This document shows positions 34,436 through 42,976 of a stretch of 64,000 nucleotides of DNA, in pieces. The position numbers and the translations under genes are program-made. This DNA is from JACMLD01 sp039916305 (GTDB taxonomy: Bacteria; Bacteroidota; Bacteroidia; Chitinophagales; Chitinophagaceae). The stretch covers positions 1 to 64,000 of the forward strand of contig JBDSLR010000026.1 in the NCBI GenBank assembly GCA_039916305.1, in the 5' to 3' direction. The notes below the pieces were generated by a model. It was not told the DNA's origin, did no database searches, and was given only the letters and a program-made list of their open reading frames with translations. Positions within the stretch are counted from its first letter, which is position 1, and every line of letters starts with the position of its first letter.

Positions 34436-37400
34436 CTATTGCAGCAGTTTCTTGATCCGCGCCACATCCACTGCAAACTCCCTTTGACTGGCAATCACTC
34501 CGGCATCTTCCAGCTCCCTGATATCATCCAGGAATGCACTTTTAAAGCTTTGGGTTTTATTAGCAAACCATTTGTCCTTATACTTTTTGTAAATATTTTC
34601 TGCTGTCACATATTTTCCCGACAATAAATAGCCAAGTGCCAGGTTAGTATAAATCCAGTCTTCGTCAGGATACAATTTGAGTCCGCTGGCGGCGGACTGC
34701 ACGGCGCCATTAAAATCACCCGCAAACAACTGATTAAAAGACAGGCTTCCGTACAATTTTGACAAACTTTTGTTATCACGGGCTTTATTGCTGCAAAGCC
34801 GCCCCTGCTCTTCCGAAATGGCAACATTTTCTTTAAGCCTGTTCATTTTAATTACCCGGTACGCTTGCACGGTATCAGTTGTCTGGCGTTTTGCATCCAG
34901 CTTATAATAGATCCTGTCGAGGTTATTCAGTTCTACATTTATCAAAAGCAATTTATTAAGATAATGGCCACGCATATCGGGCTGCGCTTTATCCAGCAGT
35001 TTCTGGTAGATCGCCTTTGCCAGTTCCGGTTTTTCGTTCCTGTAATAATAATCAGCCGCACTATTTAATTCAGCTGTATTACCTGATGACAGGATTCCTC
35101 CAAATGTCAACGCACTATCCTGCAATTTTTCTTTGAAAGGCTTTTCCGGATACACCATTTCAATTGCCTGCTCCGGGTTTGCAAAATCTGCGTGGATATT
35201 CCATAAACTTACTGTACCGCCATCCTGGATAGTAATTACTGTGCTGTCGTTGTAAAAAGCCGACCGGGATTTGTTTTTGCTGTTACCAATTTGTTTTACC
35301 AGTAAATTATTGTAACCGTTTTCACTGCGCCTGAATATAGAATCACTGTTGCGGGTTTCCAGTAAAAATATTTTTTCATTTTTTTGTTCAATCAGCATCC
35401 TGCTCAAATCCTTTGTAAACTTTATGGATCTTATCTTCTCCGCCAGTATACCAGCGCCGGTGAAAAAACTGTTGTTAAGATCAATTTGCTGCAGCAGAGG
35501 ATATTTATTGAGCAGTGTATCCCGTACAGACATTTTTCCATCTGCTATCACAATGATTGATCTGCTATCTGGCGTAAAACAGGCCGCATCAATGTATTCA
35601 TCATCCCAGTAAGAAATAATAATAATTTTATTGTTTGCGCCCACTACTTTCATTTTTCCACCACCGTTGAGTAATTTATACCTGCTGTCAGCAGAAAATG
35701 ACATGCTCTCATTTGATAAGGAAATATTCCTGTAATTACCAATGGTATCAGGCTTTGAGCCGTTTCTTTCACCGGAAGCCCGCATCAGTAAAACATTCTC
35801 ATCTTTATCAATAAGAAAAACCTGTCGCCCGTCCGGGGACAACTGGAATAACGAATAACCTATCTGGTCCGGGGAGATGGGTTCCGTTGATTTCGCATTT
35901 ACAAAACGCGGCATTTTACCCACGCTGTTAATTTCTCCATCTGTACTCATTTCAATTCTGAATGAATCAATAACGGCTACTATATTATTACTATCGTTAT
36001 AATTTAAGAAAACGATGTTTTTATCTGTAGAAACAGAATCTTTAATGCCACAGAAAAAACGGTTAAACTGATCATCAAAACTATTCTCGCTGATGAGCAG
36101 CCTGCCATTATCTACTTTCCCGGCAACTACCTGGTTGCCGTTATTAAACGCAAACCCATTGCCGTTACCTGCCACCACAAGGTTTGCTTTGTTGAGATTA
36201 ATGTTACGGGTTATATCAAATGTTTGTTTGGGAAAAAGGTTATCGTTAACAATACCTGCCAGTATTTTTTTCAAAACCGGGTGCTTGCATACGCCCCACA
36301 GGTTCTTTGCATCAGCAAGGCTTTTGGCTGGTTCTTCAGCAGCATTTTCCTTAATTCTCACCGCGTCATTAATCCGGTTAAGCAAAAAAGTATCAATATA
36401 CTGCGCAAGTTGAAATTGGGCAGTGTCAACAGCTACAGTTTTAAGCAATGAGTCTATGATGGCTTCTTTTGCTGGCCGGTCCAATGAGTTGCTGAAATAA
36501 AAAACCTGGTTTTTCAACGCATTCTTTACCAATTGCTTTTTAAAATTTTCTTTCTGACTTTGTTCATTATCCCGCAATTGCAAGGCAATGTTTTTTTGCT
36601 CCCCGGCCGCATCTGCATATTTTTTTAATTCAATACTTTGCCGGAATGCTATCGCCGCACTTGAATCCGCTTTTTTTCGCTGTATTTCCGCTATCTGCCG
36701 TTGCACCGTGGCGCTATCAAAATTCTTTCTTGCTTCTGCTGCATTTGAATTGGCAATTTTTTTTTGCTCATCAGCTATACTTACATTTTGCTCGGCTATT
36801 TTACGCTGGTCACGGGCATTGTTTCTTTCTGCAAAAGCCCAGAGGCCAAATAAAAATGAAACAGCTACTGCCAGTGATAAAACCCTGACTACTTTTTTAG
36901 TGAATTTATCGCGCTGTTCCCGGGCGATATCTTTCTTTATTTCCAGTTCTTCCGCAGCTTTTATCTCCTTATTTTTTACAATACTGTTCTTTAAAAATTG
37001 TACATTTTTCTGGAACAGCGCTTCATGCAGGGCCGGGTCATTTGATTTTTTAGGCAGCTGGTGATAACGGCTTGCCCATATGGCATTTTTTGATTGATTG
37101 TCGCCCCATTCGTTTAAGTCGCGCAGCAATAAACCCCTGAGCCATTCCTCATTGTCAACTTCGTGCAATTCTCTTCTTTCATTCAGGCGCCTGTATAAAT
37201 TACCCAGCTTCATTTCTTCTACAATCCATTCATTCAGGCGGGTCCAGTTACGCATCAGGCTTTCATGAGAAATATCGATAATAAGGCCGGGGTATAAGCC
37301 GGTATTAACAGGCGGCATAATGAATGACGTTTCACTATCCCTGAAATGGTTAACCACCTCATTTATTTCAGTTTCACTTGCATGCAGGGAAGCGGCAATG

Positions 37401-38599
37401 GCATAAATATTTCTCAGTTCGGTAGGTCGCCTGCCGCCTTTTTGATCAGTGCCCAGATCGGTCAGCGACTGAAAAATAATTTTTGCTACCTGCTGCTTTT
37501 TTGAAAGTTTTTTCTCGTCGGGGCCGCCATCACCCAATTCTTTAAATTTTGCTTCCGCATGATTGGCCAGGGCCTTATCCATTTCACCAGTTCGCCTGTA
37601 ATGTTCATAATTAATTTCTACATCTGGTCCCTCTTTCATGGCCTCATTATAAGTACGCATGAGGGCGTGCTGCAGAATGGGCAGCTGGTCTAAATTATCC
37701 CGCAGTTTGCTTTCTTCAATTTCATTAACCAGCAGCTCTACCAGTTCAGGCGCTATCTTTTTGCCTGCCAGGCGTACAGGATTTTCTATTACTTCTTTCA
37801 GCTGGCCCCTGGTAAGCTGTGGCACCAGATATTGTCCGTCGTTAATGGCCTCGGGCAAGCCCCGGTACTTTACGCAATCGCCTAAAAATTCAGAACGCAT
37901 AGTAATAATAACGTAGATGGCATTGCCAGGGTCAAGTGCTGCTTTTAAGAGGAGGTTAACAAACTGGTTCTCGATATTTTCCTTGCCCAGATTTTTGCGG
38001 TCGAACCGAAAAAGTTCCTCAAACTGGTCGATGATAATTAGCAGGTTCGAGCCCGCTTTCTCAGCGTCATTGGTGCTGTTATCAGTATCCAGTAATTCTT
38101 TTGCATCCAGCAGGCCGTATATAGAATTGCCCAGCAGTGATTCAAAATTGGTAAACGCTTCCTTCAGATCTTTTGATTCTTTTGTATGCGATTTAATACT
38201 GGCCAGCGCAATGGCCAGGTTCTCAACAGGATCTTTTCCGGGCCTGCAAATAGCAATATTCCATTTGCTGCCTGCCCCATGCAGATAACCACCAAAAAGT
38301 TGCGGTATTAACCCGGCCCTTACCAGCGAAGACTTACCTGTTCCCGAACTGCCAATTACCGCCAGGAAGCGGTTTCGTTTCAACCTTTTAATCAGCTCTT
38401 CGGCCTGCCCCACCCTGCCATTAAAAAGTTGAAATTCGGACGTCTTAAACGGCCTTAACCCGGGAAATGGCCGTCTTGCAATTTCGACTGCCGGCAGAAT
38501 GGAAATCTTACTACCGTCTTCCTGCAGGTCTAGGTAAAATTCATCAATCTGGAAAGGAAAACCACCTGAACCATCACTGGAACCATCTTTCATATTCAT
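34436..38599 (-). CDS. nSTAND1 family NTPase with transmembrane helix, coiled coil, propeller-like and TPR regions
   Basis: A 1387-residue putative signal-sensing NTPase. After a 45-residue lead comes FPGLRPF, the usual start of the nSTAND1 domain. Walker A is GSSGTGKSS (83-91) and Walker B IIIDQFEE (188-195); SEFLGDCVKYRGLPEAI (236-252) and ISHESLMRNW (443-452) are further family signatures. A transmembrane helix follows at 570-590, then a charged coiled coil with repeated IAEQ/RKIA-type units (590-700). A beta-rich, propeller-like region spans about 800-1140 and TPR-like helices about 1175-1365. STAND proteins oligomerise when their C-terminal sensor is engaged. The ATG overlaps the stop of the TIR gene by 4 bases (ATGA), so the two are translated together. 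Not assigned to a named defence system. Confidence 0.92.
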   Translation of the reverse strand: MNMKDGSSDGSGGFPFQIDEFYLDLQEDGSKISILPAVEIARRPFPGLRPFKTSEFQLFNGRVGQAEELIKRLKRNRFLAVIGSSGTGKSSLVRAGLIPQLFGGYLHGAGSKWNIAICRPGKDPVENLAIALASIKSHTKESKDLKEAFTNFESLLGNSIYGLLDAKELLDTDNSTNDAEKAGSNLLIIIDQFEELFRFDRKNLGKENIENQFVNLLLKAALDPGNAIYVIITMRSEFLGDCVKYRGLPEAINDGQYLVPQLTRGQLKEVIENPVRLAGKKIAPELVELLVNEIEESKLRDNLDQLPILQHALMRTYNEAMKEGPDVEINYEHYRRTGEMDKALANHAEAKFKELGDGGPDEKKLSKKQQVAKIIFQSLTDLGTDQKGGRRPTELRNIYAIAASLHASETEINEVVNHFRDSETSFIMPPVNTGLYPGLIIDISHESLMRNWTRLNEWIVEEMKLGNLYRRLNERRELHEVDNEEWLRGLLLRDLNEWGDNQSKNAIWASRYHQLPKKSNDPALHEALFQKNVQFLKNSIVKNKEIKAAEELEIKKDIAREQRDKFTKKVVRVLSLAVAVSFLFGLWAFAERNNARDQRKIAEQNVSIADEQKKIANSNAAEARKNFDSATVQRQIAEIQRKKADSSAAIAFRQSIELKKYADAAGEQKNIALQLRDNEQSQKENFKKQLVKNALKNQVFYFSNSLDRPAKEAIIDSLLKTVAVDTAQFQLAQYIDTFLLNRINDAVRIKENAAEEPAKSLADAKNLWGVCKHPVLKKILAGIVNDNLFPKQTFDITRNINLNKANLVVAGNGNGFAFNNGNQVVAGKVDNGRLLISENSFDDQFNRFFCGIKDSVSTDKNIVFLNYNDSNNIVAVIDSFRIEMSTDGEINSVGKMPRFVNAKSTEPISPDQIGYSLFQLSPDGRQVFLIDKDENVLLMRASGERNGSKPDTIGNYRNISLSNESMSFSADSRYKLLNGGGKMKVVGANNKIIIISYWDDEYIDAACFTPDSRSIIVIADGKMSVRDTLLNKYPLLQQIDLNNSFFTGAGILAEKIRSIKFTKDLSRMLIEQKNEKIFLLETRNSDSIFRRSENGYNNLLVKQIGNSKNKSRSAFYNDSTVITIQDGGTVSLWNIHADFANPEQAIEMVYPEKPFKEKLQDSALTFGGILSSGNTAELNSAADYYYRNEKPELAKAIYQKLLDKAQPDMRGHYLNKLLLINVELNNLDRIYYKLDAKRQTTDTVQAYRVIKMNRLKENVAISEEQGRLCSNKARDNKSLSKLYGSLSFNQLFAGDFNGAVQSAASGLKLYPDEDWIYTNLALGYLLSGKYVTAENIYKKYKDKWFANKTQSFKSAFLDDIRELEDAGVIASQREFAVDVARIKKLLQ

Positions 38600-39987
38600 A
38601 GTTTTAACTTATCAAGAAAAGTGCTTACCCCATTTTCAAAATCGTCCCTGCCCCTTATAGTAATAAATGAATTTTTACTTACATCCCTTTCTATTTTTAT
38701 TTCTATTCCCGGCTCATCAATGCAAATTGCTTTGGACGCTGTTTTACCGGCAGCAATCAGGATTGACTGGCGCACCAGGAACCATTCCGGATCCGATGCA
38801 CCATAAAATATGCAGGCGCCTTCGCAATTTTCCATTTGCTCCATATCCGCAGAGAGGGCGCCATTGGGCACATTGGGCAGTACGGCTATGTTTTCATTTT
38901 CTTCTATTTTCTTTTTTAGATCTATCCGCAGGTTACTGTTATGATCTTTGGAAAAATCATAAAACATAAACACCTTTTTGTTGGGCGAAAAACTTTTCTT
39001 TAATGCATTTATTTTTTTCTCCTTCTCTGTATCCAGGCTTTTTATCAAATCAAACATGCATTCAAAATCATTGCCGGTAAAAAGCGGGTTCATGCTTACT
39101 TCTTTTGCCAGCTTTATTTTTAAATCGATGCTTAACAGCCATACAATGCGCCTGTGAAAAGCTTTGCCGGCGTTTATACTGTGGGATAAGTCATACTGCT
39201 CTTTATTAATACCGCCGGCCAGGTCGGTTTCAGAAGAAATAATGTGGATGGAGTACACCGCCTCCCTGATATAATCTGCGCAGGCAGCAATAACCGATTG
39301 CTCGTCCTTTTTAATCAGTTCCTCCGTTTCTTCTACCGAGGGTATAATCTGGTAAGGCCATTTTTCATACTTTATTTTTCCTTCTACCTGTATAATAAAA
39401 GCTTTTCTTTTTTTTCTGCCTTCCTCAGAAACAGGCACTGATAAAAATATTTTTCCTTTATTACGCAGTTCTTCAATAGCATTGGCTGTTTCGCTTTTAC
39501 CATCGTTGCTGGAAATTGAATTGTGGATGTTCTGATCTGTGAGCATTTCCGCAGCAATGCTGTTTATTTCACGTTGAATTTCTGTGTAATGCGCCCACAC
39601 CTGTTCGCCCATGTCTGAAAGAAATTTCATACCATTGGGCAGGCCTTGAATTTTTGAAATCTGCGGACGATTTGACAGCGAACAGTTTTTGGCAAAAATG
39701 GGAATCACCCTGCATTTTTTCTGATCATGCCTTTCCAGCGCGGATTTTAATTCAACCGCATCAATATACCTGGAGTTCAGAAAATCCTGGCTGATGATAA
39801 GCAATATGATCTGGGCGCCGTACAGCCTGGTCTTTATCTCGTCGTCCCATTCGCTGCCGGGGCTGATCTTTCCATCATCCCAGATATTCAGGCCGGGACA
39901 ATTATCGTTGTTTACGTATTTTTTCAACGTATCAAAATAGGGCCTGTCTTCGTGCGAGTAAGAAATAAACAAATTGATCCTGGCCAT
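38596..39987 (-). CDS. TIR domain protein with two further Rossmann-like modules
   Basis: A 463-residue soluble protein. The N-terminal TIR domain (about 1-150) starts with INLFISYSHEDRPYFDTL, has a BB-loop-like WDDGKISPGSEW and a candidate NADase glutamate, E79, in YIDAVELKSAL. The middle module (about 178-310, KIFLSVPVSEEGRKKR...) resembles DUF4062-like domains. The C-terminal module (about 336-463) has KKVFMFYDFSKDHN and CEGACIFYGASDPEW, a pattern I associate with TIR-like modules of nSTAND1 partner proteins. Neither added module keeps an obvious catalytic glutamate. Coupled by ATGA overlap to the nSTAND1 gene. The likely role is effector (NAD+ cleavage or nucleotide signal) under control of the STAND protein. 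Confidence 0.88.
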   Translation of the reverse strand: MARINLFISYSHEDRPYFDTLKKYVNNDNCPGLNIWDDGKISPGSEWDDEIKTRLYGAQIILLIISQDFLNSRYIDAVELKSALERHDQKKCRVIPIFAKNCSLSNRPQISKIQGLPNGMKFLSDMGEQVWAHYTEIQREINSIAAEMLTDQNIHNSISSNDGKSETANAIEELRNKGKIFLSVPVSEEGRKKRKAFIIQVEGKIKYEKWPYQIIPSVEETEELIKKDEQSVIAACADYIREAVYSIHIISSETDLAGGINKEQYDLSHSINAGKAFHRRIVWLLSIDLKIKLAKEVSMNPLFTGNDFECMFDLIKSLDTEKEKKINALKKSFSPNKKVFMFYDFSKDHNSNLRIDLKKKIEENENIAVLPNVPNGALSADMEQMENCEGACIFYGASDPEWFLVRQSILIAAGKTASKAICIDEPGIEIKIERDVSKNSFITIRGRDDFENGVSTFLDKLKL

Positions 39988-40210
39988 AAACTACATTTTT
40001 CTGCTGTGGTTTTATATGATGCCCGTTACACTCTTATACAAATACAGGTATGGGCTGGTATTATTGAAAGCTGGTAAGCAGGGACTAAAAGAATATGCGC
40101 ATCAGTTGGGGCGGATTATACAGCCAGCGCTGGCGGCTGCGTTTTTAAGACAGCCAATATTACTCAAAATTTAAAAAAGAATCTGATTCCAGCAATACCC
40201 TAAAGTGGTA

Positions 40211-40232
40211 AGCCCCAGCAGTTCTGGGGGCT
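40211..40232. other. Hairpin upstream of the UbiA gene
   Basis: AGCCCCAG/CTGGGGGCT with one bulged G and a 5-base loop. It ends 9 bases before the predicted -7 box of the biosynthetic operon. The gap 39988-40240 otherwise shows no gene; one 66-codon frame there (39974-40174) overlaps the TIR gene and looks like chance. Confidence 0.4.
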
Positions 40233-40240
40233 GTACCACA

Positions 40241-40248
40241 TAATTTTG
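40241..40248 (+). promoter_or_regulatory. -7 box of the UbiA-PKS operon (TAATTTTG)
   Basis: Fits TAnnTTTG and ends 12 bases before the UbiA ATG, giving a very short mRNA leader. No TTG element is seen at the usual distance upstream. Confidence 0.45.
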
Positions 40249-40260
40249 CTATCTTGACAA

Positions 40261-41124
40261 ATGCAGAAATCCACCATTCAGTTACTGCGGTTTCATTTTT
40301 CTTTTTTCCTGCTACCCGTTTACCTCTTTGCACTCAGCCGGGTAGTATATACCAACTGGTGGCGCGCCCTGCTCATTTTTGGCATCCTTCATTTGCTCGT
40401 TTATCCGGCCAGTAATGGCTACAACAGTTATATGGACCGCGACCAGACAAGCATCGGCGGCATAAAAACCCCCATGGCGCCTACGCTGGAGCTGTACATT
40501 GTATCACTGCTAATGGATATAGCTGCAGTAAGCCTGGGTTTCATCATAAGCTACTGGTTTGCGTTGGGTATTTTACTCTACATACTAGCCTCCCGGGCTT
40601 ATAGCTACCGGGGTATCCGCTTAAAAAAGTATCCTTTTGCCGGCTACCTGACCGTCGTAATTTTCCAGGGGGCCGTCACTTTTTGGCTGGTTTACCACGG
40701 TTGCCATGAACCGCTTACACTACATGTACCTGCAAGCGGCATGTTGGCCAGCAGTTTATTAATTGGTGGATTTTATCCGCTCACACAGGTTTACCAGCAT
40801 GAAGCAGATACGAAAGATGGTGTTAAAAGCATCAGCAGCTGGCTGGGTTACCGCGGCACATTTGTGTTTACTGCAGTGGTGTATTGCATTGCTTTTGCAG
40901 TACTGGCCTATCATTTTTTTGTGGCGCTCGATTGGGATAAATTTTTTGTGCTGGCAACCTGTATGCTGCCTATTCTCGTATATTTTTTTATATGGGCACG
41001 AAAAGTGTGGAAGAATACAACAGCCGCCAGTTTCGCTAATACCATGCGTATGAATTTGCTGGCATCTGTTTGTACCAATACCGGTTTTTTAATTCTTGTT
41101 ATCTGGAAAATAGTCAGTCATTGA
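40261..41124 (+). CDS. UbiA family prenyltransferase
   Basis: Integral membrane enzyme that joins a prenyl diphosphate to an aromatic or other acceptor. The two aspartate-rich motifs that bind Mg-diphosphate are present in variant form: NGYNSYMDRDQ (52-62) and YQHEADTKDG (178-187). About eight to nine hydrophobic helices fit the UbiA fold. Length 287 is normal. It is the first gene of a tight four-gene biosynthetic operon; the next gene begins at its stop codon. The acceptor may be the type III polyketide made by that enzyme. It is clearly not MenA or UbiA itself by context, but this cannot be settled from the sequence. Confidence 0.88.
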   Translation: MQKSTIQLLRFHFSFFLLPVYLFALSRVVYTNWWRALLIFGILHLLVYPASNGYNSYMDRDQTSIGGIKTPMAPTLELYIVSLLMDIAAVSLGFIISYWFALGILLYILASRAYSYRGIRLKKYPFAGYLTVVIFQGAVTFWLVYHGCHEPLTLHVPASGMLASSLLIGGFYPLTQVYQHEADTKDGVKSISSWLGYRGTFVFTAVVYCIAFAVLAYHFFVALDWDKFFVLATCMLPILVYFFIWARKVWKNTTAASFANTMRMNLLASVCTNTGFLILVIWKIVSH

Positions 41125-42212
41125 GTAAAATAATATCCATAGGCACGGCAACCCCCGCACACAAGCACCAGCAGGAAGATATCATGCATTTTATGCAGCA
41201 GGTCTACGCTATGAATGAAACGGACAACCGGAAATTAAAATTCCTGTACCACCAGAGTGGTATTGAAACCCGTTACTCCGTTGTATCCGACTACAATAGA
41301 AATATCAACGAATGGAAATTCTATCCCCATTCAGAAAATTTGGAACCATTCCCGTCGCTTGAGCAGCGTATGATCTGGTTCAATAAATATGCGCCGCCCC
41401 TGAGTGTAGACGCCATCAGAAACTGTTTGGACGGGCATATAAATGCCCGTGATATTACCCATCTTATTACGGTCAGCTGTACCGGCATGAGCGCTCCGGG
41501 GCTCGACTTACAGGTAATGGACCTGATGGATTTACCTAAAAATATCTACCGCAGTTCAGTAAATTTTATGGGTTGCTATGCGGCCATCCATGCTATGAAA
41601 ATGGCCGATGCCATTTGTAAAAGTGAAACCAGTGCAAAGGTGATGATTGTTTGTACAGAACTGTGTACGCTTCATTTTCAGAAAGAACCCACTGCCGACA
41701 ATATTGCTTCCAGCTTATTGTTTGCCGACGGTGCCGCCGCTGTATTAATTACCCACGATTCATTTGCCAGAGAGGGTTTGCACATAGATAATTTTTATGC
41801 TGAAGTAGTACCCAAAGGCAAAAAAGACATGGCCTGGGAGCTGTCCGGCACCGGATTTTTGATGACCTTAAGCGGCTATATACCCGAGCTGATAGAAGAG
41901 GATTTTGCATTGCTGGTTAACCGGGCCCTGCAGCATGCAAAAAAAACAAAAGAAGATATTACCAGCTGGTGCATCCACCCTGGTGGAAAAAGAATTGTGG
42001 ATGTGATTGCCAAAACATTACAGTTGCCGCCGTTTGCCCTGCAATCCAGTTACGATGTAATGAAAGCATACGGAAATATGTCCTCCCCTACCATATTGTT
42101 TGTGCTGAAACAAATTTTTGAGCAGTACAAAAGCGGTGATAAGGCTGATATCTTTGGGGCAGCTTTTGGGCCTGGGCTTACCATGGAGACTTTTTGCCTG
42201 TCGAAAAACTAA
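41121..42212 (+). CDS. Type III polyketide synthase (chalcone synthase-like)
   Basis: Homodimeric ketosynthase that extends an acyl-CoA with malonyl units and cyclises it to a pyrone, resorcinol or phloroglucinol type ring. The start is set at the TTG at 41121, which overlaps the UbiA stop as TTGA and gives the family-like start MSKIISIGTATPAH; an earlier ATG (41070) would overlap UbiA by 55 bases. The Cys-His-Asn triad is complete: C152 in NFMGCYAA, H286 in WCIHPGGKR, N319 in AYGNMSSP. Length 363 is normal. In Streptomyces the srs operon pairs a type III synthase with a methyltransferase and a flavoprotein to make phenolic lipids; the neighbours here are analogous. Confidence 0.93.
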   Translation: MSKIISIGTATPAHKHQQEDIMHFMQQVYAMNETDNRKLKFLYHQSGIETRYSVVSDYNRNINEWKFYPHSENLEPFPSLEQRMIWFNKYAPPLSVDAIRNCLDGHINARDITHLITVSCTGMSAPGLDLQVMDLMDLPKNIYRSSVNFMGCYAAIHAMKMADAICKSETSAKVMIVCTELCTLHFQKEPTADNIASSLLFADGAAAVLITHDSFAREGLHIDNFYAEVVPKGKKDMAWELSGTGFLMTLSGYIPELIEEDFALLVNRALQHAKKTKEDITSWCIHPGGKRIVDVIAKTLQLPPFALQSSYDVMKAYGNMSSPTILFVLKQIFEQYKSGDKADIFGAAFGPGLTMETFCLSKN

Positions 42213-42267
42213 ACAGCCAGAATCCGCTGCAAGTAGTTTATTTTACCTGTACATTATACTATCCCAT

Positions 42268-42963
42268 TTGAATTTTTCTGCCCGGTCATATAAAAAAGAA
42301 TTATTAGATGAGGACGGAATTCCTTTTGCCGACATCAGGCAAAACATGAAGGAACTGAACTTTATTAATACACACCTGGGCGGCCATGCCATTACTGTAG
42401 CCGCTTTTAAACAGCTGCTGCAAAAAAGAAAAAAAATCAGCGTTTGTGAAATTGGTTGCGGGGGTGGCGATAACCTGCTTGCTATCTACCGCTGGTGCAG
42501 GGAAAAAAATATTGAAGTGCATTTAACAGGCATTGACTATAACAAGGATTGCACTGCCATTGCAGCGTCCTGTTTACCTGCATCAATTACAGTTATTATT
42601 ACGGCTGATTATAAAACAGTTAACTGGACCGTTCAAAAACCGGATATTATTTTTTCGTCGTTATTCTGTCATCATTTTACAAATGAAGAATTAAAGTATA
42701 TGCTGGGCTGGATGCAGGTTAACAGCAGCCTTGGATTCTTCATTAATGATTTGCACCGGCATTTTTTAGCATATTATTCTATAAAAATTCTTACCCGGCT
42801 TTTCTCAAAATCTTACCTTGTAAAAAATGATGCGCCGCTTTCTGTGCAGAGAGGGTTTATCAGAAAAGAATGGAATGATTTATTGCAACAATCAGCCGTT
42901 ACCAGCTATAATATTAAATGGAAATGGGCTTTTCGCTGGTTAATTACGGGCAGGCATACCTAA
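42268..42963 (+). CDS. SAM-dependent methyltransferase of the type III PKS operon
   Basis: Class I methyltransferase of 231 residues. Motif I is VCEIGCGGGDN (about 59-69), with the second-strand acidic residue in LTGIDYN and a DIIFSSLFCHHF block where motif IV is expected. I place the start at the TTG at 42268 (MNFSARSYKKELLDEDGIPF), because homologues begin this way as I remember them; the frame is open back to 42118 inside the PKS gene, but that part reads as shadow. It probably methylates the polyketide on O or C. It ends 13 bases before the oxidoreductase gene. Confidence 0.85.
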   Translation: MNFSARSYKKELLDEDGIPFADIRQNMKELNFINTHLGGHAITVAAFKQLLQKRKKISVCEIGCGGGDNLLAIYRWCREKNIEVHLTGIDYNKDCTAIAASCLPASITVIITADYKTVNWTVQKPDIIFSSLFCHHFTNEELKYMLGWMQVNSSLGFFINDLHRHFLAYYSIKILTRLFSKSYLVKNDAPLSVQRGFIRKEWNDLLQQSAVTSYNIKWKWAFRWLITGRHT

Positions 42964-42976
42964 AGCAGGTTTTATT

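Noticed and set aside
39974..40174. A 66-codon plus-strand frame between the TIR and UbiA genes
   Set aside because: It overlaps the TIR gene start, has no ribosome site and no recognisable domain.
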